Shown here: positions 16,607-25,041 of the stretch, one piece after another
Layout: every line of letters begins with the position of its first letter
Position numbering within the stretch: the stretch's first letter is position 1
Source: Gaiellales bacterium
GTDB lineage: Bacteria > Actinomycetota > Thermoleophilia > Gaiellales > JAICJC01
Direction of reading: 5' to 3'
DNA length: 64,000 bases
Assembly (NCBI GenBank): GCA_036403155.1
Contig: DASWRM010000069.1
Location: 1 to 64,000, forward strand
Notes under the pieces: generated by a model
Database searches by the model: none
What the model saw: the letters and a program-made list of their open reading frames with translations, nothing else
Told to the model about the DNA's origin: nothing
Position numbers and translations under genes: made by a program

Positions 16607-17512
16607 GTGCGCGAAGCCACTCCGCCCGATGTCGTCTGTGCCGGCGCCCCGTACCTGGACATCACGTTCACCGGCCTGGAGGCGCTGCCCGCCCTGGGCG
16701 AGGAGCGGCTGGCCGACAGCGTTTCGCTGACGCCCGGCGGGCTCGGGAACGTCGCGCTCGGCCTGACGCGGCTGGGCCTCCGCGCCGCGCTGTTCTCGCC
16801 GGTCGGTGACGATCTGCCGGGCCGGGTGCTGGCCGAGCTGCTCGCGGCCGAGGGCATCGACTGGATCGGGCCGCCCGCGCCCGCGACGGCGGTCTCGGCT
16901 GTCATGCCGCTCGCCGGCGACCGCGCCTTCGTGACCGTCGCGCCCGGCCGGCCGATCGACGCCGGGGGCCTCGCGGCGCTCGGCGCGCGCGCCGTCGTGA
17001 TCGACCTGCCCGCCGTCGAAAGCGCGCCCTCCGGGGCGGCCGTGTACGCCGTCGTCGGAGACGTGGATGCCCGCGCGCTCGCCGGCCGCCCGCCGTCGGC
17101 GCTGGCCCGTGCGCGCACCCTGATCGTGAACGACGCCGAGGCGGCCCTGCTGAGCGGCGAGCAGGAGCCGGCCGCCGCGGCGGCGGCGCTCGCGCACGTC
17201 TGCCCGACCGTGGTGGTCACGCTCGGCTCGCGCGGCGCCGTGTGCGCCGACGAGCACGGCGTGATCACCGCCTCCGCGCCGGACGTCCCCGTCGTCGACA
17301 CGAACGGCGCCGGCGATCTCTTCACCGCCGCATGGGTGTGGGCCGACCTGGACGGCCGCCCGGTGGAGGAGCGGCTCCGCCTCGCGATCGCCTACGCCTC
17401 GATGTCGGTCGGCGCCGCCACCACCCGGGCGGGGGCCGTGACGGCCGACCGGCTGCTGCGCGAGGCCGCGGCCGGACCTGCGACCATGTCGGAGGAGCCG
17501 TCCGACCGATGA
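16607..17512 (+). CDS. PfkB-family carbohydrate kinase (paralog B), head of ABC importer operon
   Basis: A 301-residue sugar-kinase-type protein with the PfkB signature DTNGAGDLFTAAWVWAD. I chose the GTG at 16607 because it makes the protein the same length as its divergent paralog and aligns the YLDITF start; another GTG lies 7 codons upstream. It overlaps the solute-binding lipoprotein gene by 4 bases (ATGA), so kinase and importer are made together. Phosphorylation of the imported sugar is the obvious role. Confidence 0.87.
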   Translation: MREATPPDVVCAGAPYLDITFTGLEALPALGEERLADSVSLTPGGLGNVALGLTRLGLRAALFSPVGDDLPGRVLAELLAAEGIDWIGPPAPATAVSAVMPLAGDRAFVTVAPGRPIDAGGLAALGARAVVIDLPAVESAPSGAAVYAVVGDVDARALAGRPPSALARARTLIVNDAEAALLSGEQEPAAAAAALAHVCPTVVVTLGSRGAVCADEHGVITASAPDVPVVDTNGAGDLFTAAWVWADLDGRPVEERLRLAIAYASMSVGAATTRAGAVTADRLLREAAAGPATMSEEPSDR

Positions 17513-18861
17513 CCCACGCCCGTCCCAGCATCACGTTGCTCGCGCTGTTCGTGATCGCGGCGCTCACGGGCTGCGGCACGCCCGGCTCCAGCGCTCCGGC
17601 CGCCTCGCTCCCCGCAGCGTCGGGAGGCACGGGCTTCGACACCACGCAGAAGGTGACGCTGACCATGTGGGATGCCGAGACCTCGCCCGGGCCGTCCAAG
17701 GCGGAGGACGAGCTGATCTCCGAGTTCGAGCGGCGCTACCCGAACGTCACGGTGCATCGGGTGGTGAAGTCGTTCGACGACTACATGGCAACCATCAAGC
17801 TGGCCGCCTCCTCCGGCGATGCGCCCGATGTCTTCCAAGGCAACGAGGGCTACGCCGTCGACCAGGCGCTGATCCGGGCGCACCTGATCCGCCCGCTCGA
17901 CACGCAGGCGAAGGCCTACGGGTGGGACAGCCGGTTCGGCAGCGCGGCCACGATGGCCCCGCTGCGGTGGTCGCAGGACGGGTCGGCCTGGGGCACGGGG
18001 ACGCTCTGGGGCGTCGCCCAGAAGGCGGAGGTGCTCGGCGTCTACTACGACAAGGACGTGCTCGACCGCCTCGGGCTGCAGCCGCCGTCGACGTTCGCCG
18101 AGTTCGAGCACACGCTCGCGGTGGCGAAGTCGGCCGGCGTCCCGCCGATCATGGTCGGCGGCCTCGACCGCTGGCCGCTCGGTCACGTCTTCATGGTGCT
18201 GCAGGCGCTGTACGAGCAGCCCTCCGCGATCGCGAGCTGGGTGTACGGCCGGCCCGGCGCCTCGTTCGACACAGCCGGCACCCGCCGGGCGGCCGAGGTG
18301 TTCGCGCGGTGGGGCGCGCGCGGCTACTTCGAGGACGGCTTCGACGGCGTCAGCCAGCAGTCCGCGGCGGCGCGGTTCGCGAAGGGCGACGGCCTCTACT
18401 TCATCACCGGCCCGTGGGAGAACCAGACGTTCGCCGGCCAGCTCGGCGACCGCGTCGGGTTCTTTCCGATGCCGGGCGCGGGCGGGCGCGATGCCCCCAC
18501 GACGGGCGCGCTGTCGCTCCCCTTCCACGTCAGCGCCAGATCGAAGCACCCGGACGTGGCCGCTGCCTTCATCGACTTCCTGACCAGCCCGCACGCGGCG
18601 CAGCTGATGATCGGGCATGGCGACCTCCCGAGCGCGGATCCGGGCGGCGCGGCCGGCGGCACCGGTTCGTCGCTGCGCGAGATCTCGCAGGCGTGGACGT
18701 CGAAAGCGAAGGCGGGCGCGCTCGTGCCGTACCTCGACTGGGCGACGGCGACGATGGGAGACACCATGTTCGGCGGGCTGCAGCAGCTGAGCCAGGGCCA
18801 CATCACGCCGGCGGCGTTCGCCGCGGCGGTGCAGCGCGACTGGGAGACCGCCCATTCGTGA
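17509..18861 (+). CDS. ABC importer solute-binding lipoprotein (family 1)
   Basis: A 450-residue extracellular binding protein. The N-terminus MTHARPSITLLALFVIAALT is followed by GC, giving the lipobox LTGC, so it is a membrane-anchored lipoprotein. The body matches carbohydrate-binding SBP family 1 (LTMWDAETSPG, PDVFQGNEGY, YFITGPWE). It is followed by two permeases and an ATPase, a full CUT1-type importer. The ligand is unknown; oligosaccharides are usual for the family. Confidence 0.92.
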   Translation: MTHARPSITLLALFVIAALTGCGTPGSSAPAASLPAASGGTGFDTTQKVTLTMWDAETSPGPSKAEDELISEFERRYPNVTVHRVVKSFDDYMATIKLAASSGDAPDVFQGNEGYAVDQALIRAHLIRPLDTQAKAYGWDSRFGSAATMAPLRWSQDGSAWGTGTLWGVAQKAEVLGVYYDKDVLDRLGLQPPSTFAEFEHTLAVAKSAGVPPIMVGGLDRWPLGHVFMVLQALYEQPSAIASWVYGRPGASFDTAGTRRAAEVFARWGARGYFEDGFDGVSQQSAAARFAKGDGLYFITGPWENQTFAGQLGDRVGFFPMPGAGGRDAPTTGALSLPFHVSARSKHPDVAAAFIDFLTSPHAAQLMIGHGDLPSADPGGAAGGTGSSLREISQAWTSKAKAGALVPYLDWATATMGDTMFGGLQQLSQGHITPAAFAAAVQRDWETAHS

Positions 18862-18910
18862 GCGCGGTCCCTCGGCGCCTGGGCAGCCGCGGCTGGTCGG
18901 GTACCTCTAC

Positions 18911-19741
18911 GTGCTGCCCGCGCTGGCGGTGTTCGCCGTGTTCGTCCTCGCTCCGATGGCGGACGGCGCATGGATCTCGCTGTTTCGCTGGGACGGCGTC
19001 ACGGAGGGCCGGTGGGTCGGCCTCGGGAACTACCGGTCGGCCCTGTCCGACCCGGCGGTGCGGACGGCGTTCGAGCACTCGCTCGTCCTGATCGGGTTCT
19101 ACGCCGTCCTGCCGGTTGTGATCGGCCTCGCCCTGACGGCGCTGCTCGCGCACTCGCGCGTGCGTGGGGCTGCCGCGGTGCGGACGCTGATCTTCCTGCC
19201 CCAGGTGCTGGCCGCGGTCGTCATCGGCGTCTCGTGGCGGTGGCTCTACGACCCGCAGGGCCCGATCAACCAGGTGCTCGGCTCGATCGGGCTGGGGTCG
19301 CTTCGCCACTCCTGGCTGGGCGACTTCTCCACCGCGCTGCCGGCCGTCGGTGCGATCGGCACCTGGATCACCACCGGGCTCTGCCTCGTGCTGTTCATGG
19401 CCGGCGTCCAGCGGATCCCGCCGACGCGCTACGAGGCGGCGCGCGTCGACGGGGCGGGGCCGGTGCGCGAGTTCTTCGCCGTCACGCTCCCCGGGCTGCG
19501 CAACGAGCTGGCCGTCGCGCTCGCGCTGACGGTGATCGCCGCGCTGCGCGCGTTCGACATCATCTACGTCACCACGAAGGGCGGGCCGGGAGACGAGACG
19601 ACCGTGCCCTCGTTGCTGATCTACGACCGCGCGTTCGTCACGGGCCAGGTCGGCTCGGCCGCCGCCATCGGCGCGATCATGGGCGGCCTGATCCTGACGC
19701 TGACGGTCGTCATCACGCGCCTGGTGGAGGAGCGCCCGTGA
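18911..19741 (+). CDS. Carbohydrate ABC transporter permease 1 (start uncertain)
   Basis: An inner-membrane permease of the MalF/UgpA type with about six helices and the EAA loop around YEAARVDGAGPVREFFAVTLP. The GTG at 18911 is the first standard start, but it cuts off the conserved N-terminal LVGYLY that is readable in frame just upstream. In frame, only an ATT at 18854 and a CTG at 18893 could include it. A GTG at 18858 overlapping the binding-protein stop (GTGA) lies in another frame and would need a -1 shift. The gene ends in a GTGA overlap with permease 2. Confidence 0.88.
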   Translation: MLPALAVFAVFVLAPMADGAWISLFRWDGVTEGRWVGLGNYRSALSDPAVRTAFEHSLVLIGFYAVLPVVIGLALTALLAHSRVRGAAAVRTLIFLPQVLAAVVIGVSWRWLYDPQGPINQVLGSIGLGSLRHSWLGDFSTALPAVGAIGTWITTGLCLVLFMAGVQRIPPTRYEAARVDGAGPVREFFAVTLPGLRNELAVALALTVIAALRAFDIIYVTTKGGPGDETTVPSLLIYDRAFVTGQVGSAAAIGAIMGGLILTLTVVITRLVEERP

Positions 19742-20562
19742 CCACGGGCGCCGGCGAGCGGGCGCTCACCTACGCCGTGCTCGCGGTGTTCACGCTGCTG
19801 GCGGTGGCGCCGCTGGCGGCGATCCTGCTCGCCGCCATGCACCCGTCCGGCGCGCTCATGTCCGGCGTGGAGCTGCCGCAGTCGCTCAGCCTGTCGACGT
19901 TCCGCACGGCGTGGGACGAGGGCGGCTTCGGGCGGCTGATGGCATCGAGCACGCTGGTGGCCGTGTCCGTGGTTGGCCTGACGACGCTGCTCTGCATCCC
20001 CGCCGGCTACGCGTTCGGGACGATGCGGTTCCCGGGCGCCACGCCGCTCTTCTACCTGATGCTCGCGGGGATGGTCGTGCCGTTCGAGTCGCTGATCGTC
20101 CCGCTCTACTACACCTTTCGCGACGCCGGCATGACCAACTCCTACCTGGGTCTGATCCTCCCGCAGACGGGCCTCTCCATCTCGTTCGGGACGTTCTGGA
20201 TGCGCGCGTTCTTCCGGTCGCTGCCGGTCGAGCTGGCCGACGCGGCGCGGGTCGACGGGGCGTCGTCGTGGCGCATCCTGTGGCGGGTGCTCGTGCCGAT
20301 AGGCCGCCCGGCGATCCTGACGATGGTCGTGCTGGTGTTCATGTGGACCTGGAACGAGTTCCTGCTCACGCTCGTGATGATCTCCGACCAGACGCATCGC
20401 ACCGCGCCGCTCGGGCTGTCCGCGTTCCAGAGCCGCTACGGGGTCGACGTGCCGGGAGTGTCGGCCGCGGCCGTCCTCGTCGCGCTCCCCGTCGTCGTCC
20501 TCTACGTGCTGCTGCAGCGCCAGTTCCTGCGCGGCATGCTGGCCGGCTCGATCAGGGGCTGA
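19738..20562 (+). CDS. Carbohydrate ABC transporter permease 2
   Basis: A 274-residue MalG/UgpE-type inner-membrane permease with about six helices; the EAA motif is ELADAARVDGASSWRILWRV. The start GTG at 19738 overlaps the stop of permease 1 (GTGA). It ends at 20562 in a CTGA that also appears to start the ATPase gene. It pairs with permease 1 to form the channel of the importer. Confidence 0.92.
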   Translation: MTTGAGERALTYAVLAVFTLLAVAPLAAILLAAMHPSGALMSGVELPQSLSLSTFRTAWDEGGFGRLMASSTLVAVSVVGLTTLLCIPAGYAFGTMRFPGATPLFYLMLAGMVVPFESLIVPLYYTFRDAGMTNSYLGLILPQTGLSISFGTFWMRAFFRSLPVELADAARVDGASSWRILWRVLVPIGRPAILTMVVLVFMWTWNEFLLTLVMISDQTHRTAPLGLSAFQSRYGVDVPGVSAAAVLVALPVVVLYVLLQRQFLRGMLAGSIRG

Positions 20563-21650
20563 CGCTGCCGGGGATCGCGTTCCACGACGTCGTCAAGCGC
20601 TTCGGCTCGGTCACCGCGGTCGACGGGCTGACGCTCGAGATCGCCGACGGCGAGCTCGTGGTGCTGGTCGGGCCGTCGGGCTGCGGCAAGACCACCGTGC
20701 TGCGCGTGCTCGCCGGCCTGGAGGCGGTTACGGCCGGTCGGATCGAGATCGGCGGGCGCGAGGTGCAGGGGCTGCCGCCCCGCCAGCGCGACGTCGCAAT
20801 GGTGTTCCAGGACTACGCCCTCTACCCTCAGATGACGGTCTACCGCAACCTCGCCTTCGGCCTCGAGTCGCGGCGGGTGCCGCGGGCGCAGGTGCGCGAG
20901 CAGGTCGAGGAGGCGGCCCGCAGGCTGGGGCTCGACGGGCTGCTCGACCGCAAGCCGCGCGAGCTGTCGGGCGGGCAGCGCCAGCGGGTCGCGCTCGGCC
21001 GGGCGCTCGTCCGCAAGCCGCAGGCCTTTCTGATGGACGAGCCGCTGTCGAACCTGGATGCGCGGCTGCGCGTCGACATGCGGGCCGAGATCTCGGCGCT
21101 GCAGCGCGAGACCGGGGTGACCACGGTGTTCGTCACCCACGACCAGGTCGAGGCCATGACGATGGGTGACCGCGTGGCCGTCATGCGCGACGGGGTGCTC
21201 GAGCAGGTGGGCGCGCCGGGGCACGTGTATGGCGAGCCCGCCAACGTGTTCGTCGCCGGGTTCATCGGCAGCCCGGCGATGTCGTTTGGGGAGTTCGCCG
21301 CCGAATCGCAGGGCGACCGCTTCCGGCTGCGCCACGGACCGGTCGAGCTGGACGTCGCGGCGTCGCGCCTTCCGGACGCCGTCACGGTCGGCGTGCGGCC
21401 CGAGCACGTCCGGCCGTGGCGGCCCGACGCCGGCATGGCGGGCCCGTTCGATGGGGTCGTCGAATCGGTTGAGGCGCTGGGCCGCGAGACGTTCGTGGGC
21501 GTCCGCGCCGCGGACGACCTGCACGTGACCGTCCGCCTGGAGGGCACCACGCGGCACGAGCTCGGCGAGCGGCTCCGCTTCGGTATCGAGCGCGGAGCGG
21601 CTCACGCGTTCGACGCGCGTACGGGCGCGGCGATCGCGCACGCGATCTGA
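20559..21650 (+). CDS. Sugar ABC transporter ATP-binding protein (MalK/UgpC type), probable CTG start
   Basis: A 363-residue ATPase that energises the importer. It has Walker A GPSGCGKTT, Q-loop FQDYALYP, signature LSGGQRQRVALGRAL, Walker B FLMDEP and H-loop FVTHD, then a TOBE-like regulatory C-terminus (about 240-363). The conserved N-terminus TLPGIAFHDVVKRFG is preceded in frame only by CTG at 20559, which overlaps the permease stop as CTGA, exactly like the ATGA/GTGA overlaps elsewhere in the operon. I therefore take CTG as the start. No ATG/GTG/TTG is available near the conserved N-terminus. Confidence 0.9.
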   Translation: MTLPGIAFHDVVKRFGSVTAVDGLTLEIADGELVVLVGPSGCGKTTVLRVLAGLEAVTAGRIEIGGREVQGLPPRQRDVAMVFQDYALYPQMTVYRNLAFGLESRRVPRAQVREQVEEAARRLGLDGLLDRKPRELSGGQRQRVALGRALVRKPQAFLMDEPLSNLDARLRVDMRAEISALQRETGVTTVFVTHDQVEAMTMGDRVAVMRDGVLEQVGAPGHVYGEPANVFVAGFIGSPAMSFGEFAAESQGDRFRLRHGPVELDVAASRLPDAVTVGVRPEHVRPWRPDAGMAGPFDGVVESVEALGRETFVGVRAADDLHVTVRLEGTTRHELGERLRFGIERGAAHAFDARTGAAIAHAI

Positions 21651-21677
21651 CACGTTCTCCGACCGTACTGCGACAAC

Positions 21678-21703
21678 CGCAAGGGCAGGTCGGTACCCTT
21701 GCG
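21678..21703 (+). promoter_or_regulatory. Inverted repeat just before the NlpC/P60 gene
   Basis: CGCAAGGG and CCCTTGCG (perfect 8 bp) around a 10-base spacer, ending 4 bases before the GTG start. In RNA it would be a hairpin abutting the start; in DNA it could be an operator or the terminator of the ABC operon, which ends 28 bases upstream. Confidence 0.4.
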
Positions 21704-21707
21704 CGCT

Positions 21708-22256
21708 GTGAAACGGTCTGCCGCCATCATTCTTGGTGCCGCCTGCCTGCTTCCGGCACCGCCCGCCCTTGCCGCCGGCGCCGGGGTGGCGCACGGCGCG
21801 GGGCCCGCGACGCCGCTCAGGATCACCGTCGGCGAGGCGGCCGTGCGGTTCGCGAAGCGCTTCCGCGGCACGCCGTACGTGTGGGCGGGCACGACGCCGC
21901 GGGGGTTCGACTGCTCCGGCTTCACCCGGTTCGTGTACGCGCACTTCGGCTTCCGGCTGCCGCACTCGAGCTATGCGCAGTGGTCGCTGGGGCGGCACGT
22001 CGCGCGGCGAGCCGATCTGCGGCCGGGTGACCTCGTCTTCTTCGGGCTCGGCCACGTCGGCATCTGGGTCGGGGCCGGCAGGTTCATCCACGCGCCGCAC
22101 ACCGGCGACGTCGTGTCGGTGCAGCGGCTTGCGAGCGGCTGGTACGCCTCCTCCTACAGCGGTGCGGTCAGGCTGTCGGGCACGCAGCGGCCGCTCCGGC
22201 CCGCGCATCGGGGCCGCCGCCGCGGCCCCACCGACGTGCTGTCGTTCGCCCGCTGA
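21708..22256 (+). CDS. Secreted NlpC/P60 peptidoglycan endopeptidase
   Basis: A 182-residue exported cell-wall hydrolase. The start GTG at 21708 opens a signal peptide (KRSAAIILGAACLLPAPPALA). The NlpC/P60 domain covers about residues 45-165. The catalytic Cys is in FDCSGFTRFVY, His in GLGHVGIWVG, and a third polar residue near IHAPHTGDVV. It should cleave stem peptides of peptidoglycan. The Arg-rich C-terminal tail may bind the wall. It is a stand-alone gene followed by a zinc-ribbon protein 28 bases later. Confidence 0.9.
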   Translation: MKRSAAIILGAACLLPAPPALAAGAGVAHGAGPATPLRITVGEAAVRFAKRFRGTPYVWAGTTPRGFDCSGFTRFVYAHFGFRLPHSSYAQWSLGRHVARRADLRPGDLVFFGLGHVGIWVGAGRFIHAPHTGDVVSVQRLASGWYASSYSGAVRLSGTQRPLRPAHRGRRRGPTDVLSFAR

Positions 22257-22284
22257 CGCGCGCCGGAGCATCGATACTCCCCGC

Positions 22285-22560
22285 ATGGCGCGACTCGAGC
22301 AGGCGCGGTGGTGGGCGGTGCGGCCGGTGCGCAGCCGCAAGCCGGCCACGTACCGCTGCCCGCTCTGCGGGTACCAGCTGCATGCCATGAGCGACCATGT
22401 CCTGATCTCGCCCGAGGGCGACGGCGAACGCCGCAGGCACGCACATCGCGAGTGCGTGGTCGCCGCACGTGAGGCCGGGCGGCTGCCGCTCTACGAGGAT
22501 TGGCGTTCGACCCAGCCTCGGTCTCCCTCGCGCTGGCGCCGCCTGCTCAGACGCTCGTGA
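22285..22560 (+). CDS. Small zinc-ribbon-like protein
   Basis: A 91-residue basic protein of unknown function. CPLCGYQLHAMSDH followed by HAHREC forms a likely Cys/His zinc site. There is no membrane segment. The start ATG at 22285 lacks a strong ribosome site. Its end overlaps the convergent SpoIIM-like gene by 14 bases. Similar short CPxCG proteins occur widely in actinobacteria, but no role is established that I know of. Confidence 0.7.
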   Translation: MARLEQARWWAVRPVRSRKPATYRCPLCGYQLHAMSDHVLISPEGDGERRRHAHRECVVAAREAGRLPLYEDWRSTQPRSPSRWRRLLRRS

Positions 22561-23533
22561 CCGGCCTGCCGCGGCGCAGGTAGGCCGCGAGCACCAGCCC
22601 GGTCGCCGGCGCGACGGCCAGCTTGACCGCGACCGGCAGCCCGGAGGGCGTCACGAACCCCTCGATCGTGCCCGCGACGATCAGCAGCGGCATCGTGCCG
22701 GCCGCGATCAGCGCCGCCCGCGTCCCCGCCCGGCGGATCATCACGGCGCGCGGCAGCGGCCCGGCACGCACCACGGCCGCCGCCAGCGCGAGCCCAGCCC
22801 CGGCGCAGATCGTGAACGATGTCAGCTCGATCACGCCGTGTGGCACGATCAGCGACCAGTACTCCGCGCTGGCGCTCGGGCGGTTGGCGAGGCCGGACAG
22901 GACGCCCAGCAGCAGCGAGTTCAGGTAGAGGCTGTACAGCGTCAGCACGCCCAGCGTCAGTCCGCCGCCGACGTCGAGCAGCGAGACGAAGATGTTGTTC
23001 GTGAAGATGCCGGCCGCGCTCGGGGCCATCAGCGCCCCCGGCACCGGGTGGTGGTGGAACCCGGCCACCCCGCGCATCGACGCCGGCAGGAAGCTGGCCG
23101 CATCGACCGGGTCGTGCTGCGCCCACGCGTAGCCGGCGACCGTCAGCACCAGCTGGATGACCGCAGCGGCGTAGGCGTACCGCCGGATCTCCCAGACCAG
23201 GCGCGGGTACTCGGACGAGAGGAACCGGCCGGCGGCGCGCGCCGAGAGCCGGCGGCGCGGACGGTAGACGGCCGCGTGCCCCCGGGCGACGAGGTCGTTC
23301 AGCCGCGGGATCAGCGGCGAGGCGGGCTCGTGCGTCCGCAGATACGCCAGATCCGACGCGGCCTGTTGGTAGCGTAGGACGAGCAGGTCGAGGCGATCCG
23401 CATTCATGTGCCCCCGGCGTCCAGCCGATTCCTTGAGCAGACCGGCCAGCTCGTCCCAGAGCGGGGCACGGCGGCTCGACCACGAGCGGCTGGGCTGTCC
23501 GGTGAGGGCCATCGTGAAACCGTATCGGAGCAT
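22547..23533 (-). CDS. Stage II sporulation protein M-like (SpoIIM/DUF95) membrane protein
   Basis: A 328-residue membrane protein. The N-terminal cytoplasmic part (to about 110, with NADRLDLLVLRYQQAASDLAYLRT) is followed by about five helices, including the GIFTNNIFVSLLDVGGG and VPHGVIELTSF stretches typical of SpoIIM/DUF95. It is divergent from the RDD gene by 26 bases. The same grouping with RDD, MoxR and DUF58 is common in actinobacteria outside sporulation. The ATG at 23533 has GGAGG unusually close; an ATG 7 codons downstream is an alternative. Confidence 0.85.
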   Translation of the reverse strand: MLRYGFTMALTGQPSRSWSSRRAPLWDELAGLLKESAGRRGHMNADRLDLLVLRYQQAASDLAYLRTHEPASPLIPRLNDLVARGHAAVYRPRRRLSARAAGRFLSSEYPRLVWEIRRYAYAAAVIQLVLTVAGYAWAQHDPVDAASFLPASMRGVAGFHHHPVPGALMAPSAAGIFTNNIFVSLLDVGGGLTLGVLTLYSLYLNSLLLGVLSGLANRPSASAEYWSLIVPHGVIELTSFTICAGAGLALAAAVVRAGPLPRAVMIRRAGTRAALIAAGTMPLLIVAGTIEGFVTPSGLPVAVKLAVAPATGLVLAAYLRRGRPVTSV

Positions 23534-23559
23534 TCCTCCTGTTCGTTGACCGCATATCG

Positions 23560-24261
23560 GTGACCACGCCCGAGCGGGTGGCGGTCGAGCACGACGTCGC
23601 GGGCGTGGGCTCCCGGGCGGTTGCGCAGCTCCTCGACATGATGCTGCTGATCGTGATCCTGATCGCCGAGCTGCTGGTGGCGGCCGGGCTCAGCCTGGCG
23701 TTTCCGCAGTGGCTGCTGATCACCCTGCTGATCGTCGAGTTCGGAGCGATACCGCTCGGGTACTTCGTCGTGGCCGAGTGGCTGTTCGGCGCGACGCTCG
23801 GGAAGCGGGTCATGCGGGTGCGGGTGCTGACCGTGGCCGGCGCGCCGATCGGCCTGCGCGAGTCGCTCGTCCGCAACCTCGTCCGCATCATCGATTTCCT
23901 GCCGAGCAGCTATCTGCTGGGCGGACTTGTCGCGCTCGTCTCGCGCCGCAGCCAGCGGCTCGGCGACATGGCCGCGGGCACGGTGGCCGTCCGCATCCCG
24001 AAGCGCATCGGCGGCGCCCCCCGCGCGGTGAGCACCTCGTTCGTCGATCTGGTTGCCGCGGACGAGGAGCCGGCGTCCGGCCTCTCGGCGCGCATGGCCG
24101 AGATCATCGCCGAGTTCGAGAGCCGCCGCGGCACGCTGACCAAGGAGGCGCAGGCGTCCCTGGCGTCGAAGATCGCACAGCGCGTCGAGCGCGACGTCCC
24201 CAGACCGGCCGGGATGTCGGACTCCGAGTTCCTGTCCTACGCACGCGGGAGGTACGGCTGA
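23560..24261 (+). CDS. RDD-family membrane protein
   Basis: A 233-residue protein beginning at GTG 23560. The RDD domain occupies about residues 10-145 with three helices: SRAVAQLLDMM carries the conserved Arg/Asp, and GATLGKRVMRVRV follows the second helix. The C-terminal third is soluble and charged. Function is unknown in general. It opens a six-gene operon with the MoxR system and ends in a TGATG overlap with the next gene. Confidence 0.87.
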   Translation: MTTPERVAVEHDVAGVGSRAVAQLLDMMLLIVILIAELLVAAGLSLAFPQWLLITLLIVEFGAIPLGYFVVAEWLFGATLGKRVMRVRVLTVAGAPIGLRESLVRNLVRIIDFLPSSYLLGGLVALVSRRSQRLGDMAAGTVAVRIPKRIGGAPRAVSTSFVDLVAADEEPASGLSARMAEIIAEFESRRGTLTKEAQASLASKIAQRVERDVPRPAGMSDSEFLSYARGRYG

Positions 24262-25040
24262 TGGCGACGATGAGCGAGCCCCCGGAGTCCCGGCTGTCGC
24301 GGCCGATGGACCTGGGCGCCATCCTGGACGGCTCCTTCAGCCTCTACCGGCGGTACTTCGTCGTGCTGGTCGGATCGATCGGCATCCTCCTGGTGCCGCT
24401 CGCCCTGCTCGCGATCGCGCTCGGCCCGGTCGCGCTGGGCCTGACCTACATCGCCGGCCTCATCACTCCGGGAATCGGCGCGCTCGTCGCCTCGGACGTC
24501 GCCGTCGGGCGTCAGCCGACGATCGGGGGCATCTGGTCGCGCATGGCGCCGCTCGTCATCCCGCTGGTGCTGACGGGGCTGCTCGTCCTGCTGACGGTGA
24601 TCGTCGGCTTCGTGCTGCTGATCGTTCCCGGTGTCCTCTTCCTCGTCTGGTTCTCGCTGTCCTCCCAGGCGCTCGTCATGGAGAACCGGAGGTACACCGC
24701 GGCGATGGGGCGCAGCCGCCGGCTGGTCAAGGGATCGTGGTGGCGGGTGCTCGGCATCCTGCTCGTCGTCGCCATCGTCACGGGCATCGCCCAGCAGCTC
24801 GTCGAGACGCTCGTCGTGTCGCTGCTCGGGGTGGTCGGAGTCGGCGATGGGACGTCGATCTTCAACACGACATCGAACGGCGCCAGCCAGATCACCAGCG
24901 TGTCGCGCGTGCTCGGAACGACGATCGGCACGGTGCTGGTGGGCCCGATCAGCGCCCTGGCCTCGGCGCTCCTGTACTTCGACCTGCGGCTGCGCAAGGA
25001 AGGCACCGACATCGCAGCCGCGGTCGACGCGCTCGACTGA
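24261..25040 (+). CDS. Multi-span membrane protein (DUF7847/GPDPase-membrane-domain-like)
   Basis: A 259-residue protein with about six helices, opening SRPMDLGAILDGSFSLYRRYF, a pattern shared with the membrane domain of some glycerophosphodiester phosphodiesterases, but no catalytic domain is attached. Its ATG shares one base with the RDD stop. It is likely a structural partner in the MoxR-associated membrane complex. The family label is from memory of sequence style and is moderately sure. Confidence 0.75.
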   Translation: MATMSEPPESRLSRPMDLGAILDGSFSLYRRYFVVLVGSIGILLVPLALLAIALGPVALGLTYIAGLITPGIGALVASDVAVGRQPTIGGIWSRMAPLVIPLVLTGLLVLLTVIVGFVLLIVPGVLFLVWFSLSSQALVMENRRYTAAMGRSRRLVKGSWWRVLGILLVVAIVTGIAQQLVETLVVSLLGVVGVGDGTSIFNTTSNGASQITSVSRVLGTTIGTVLVGPISALASALLYFDLRLRKEGTDIAAAVDALD

Positions 25041-25041
25041 G

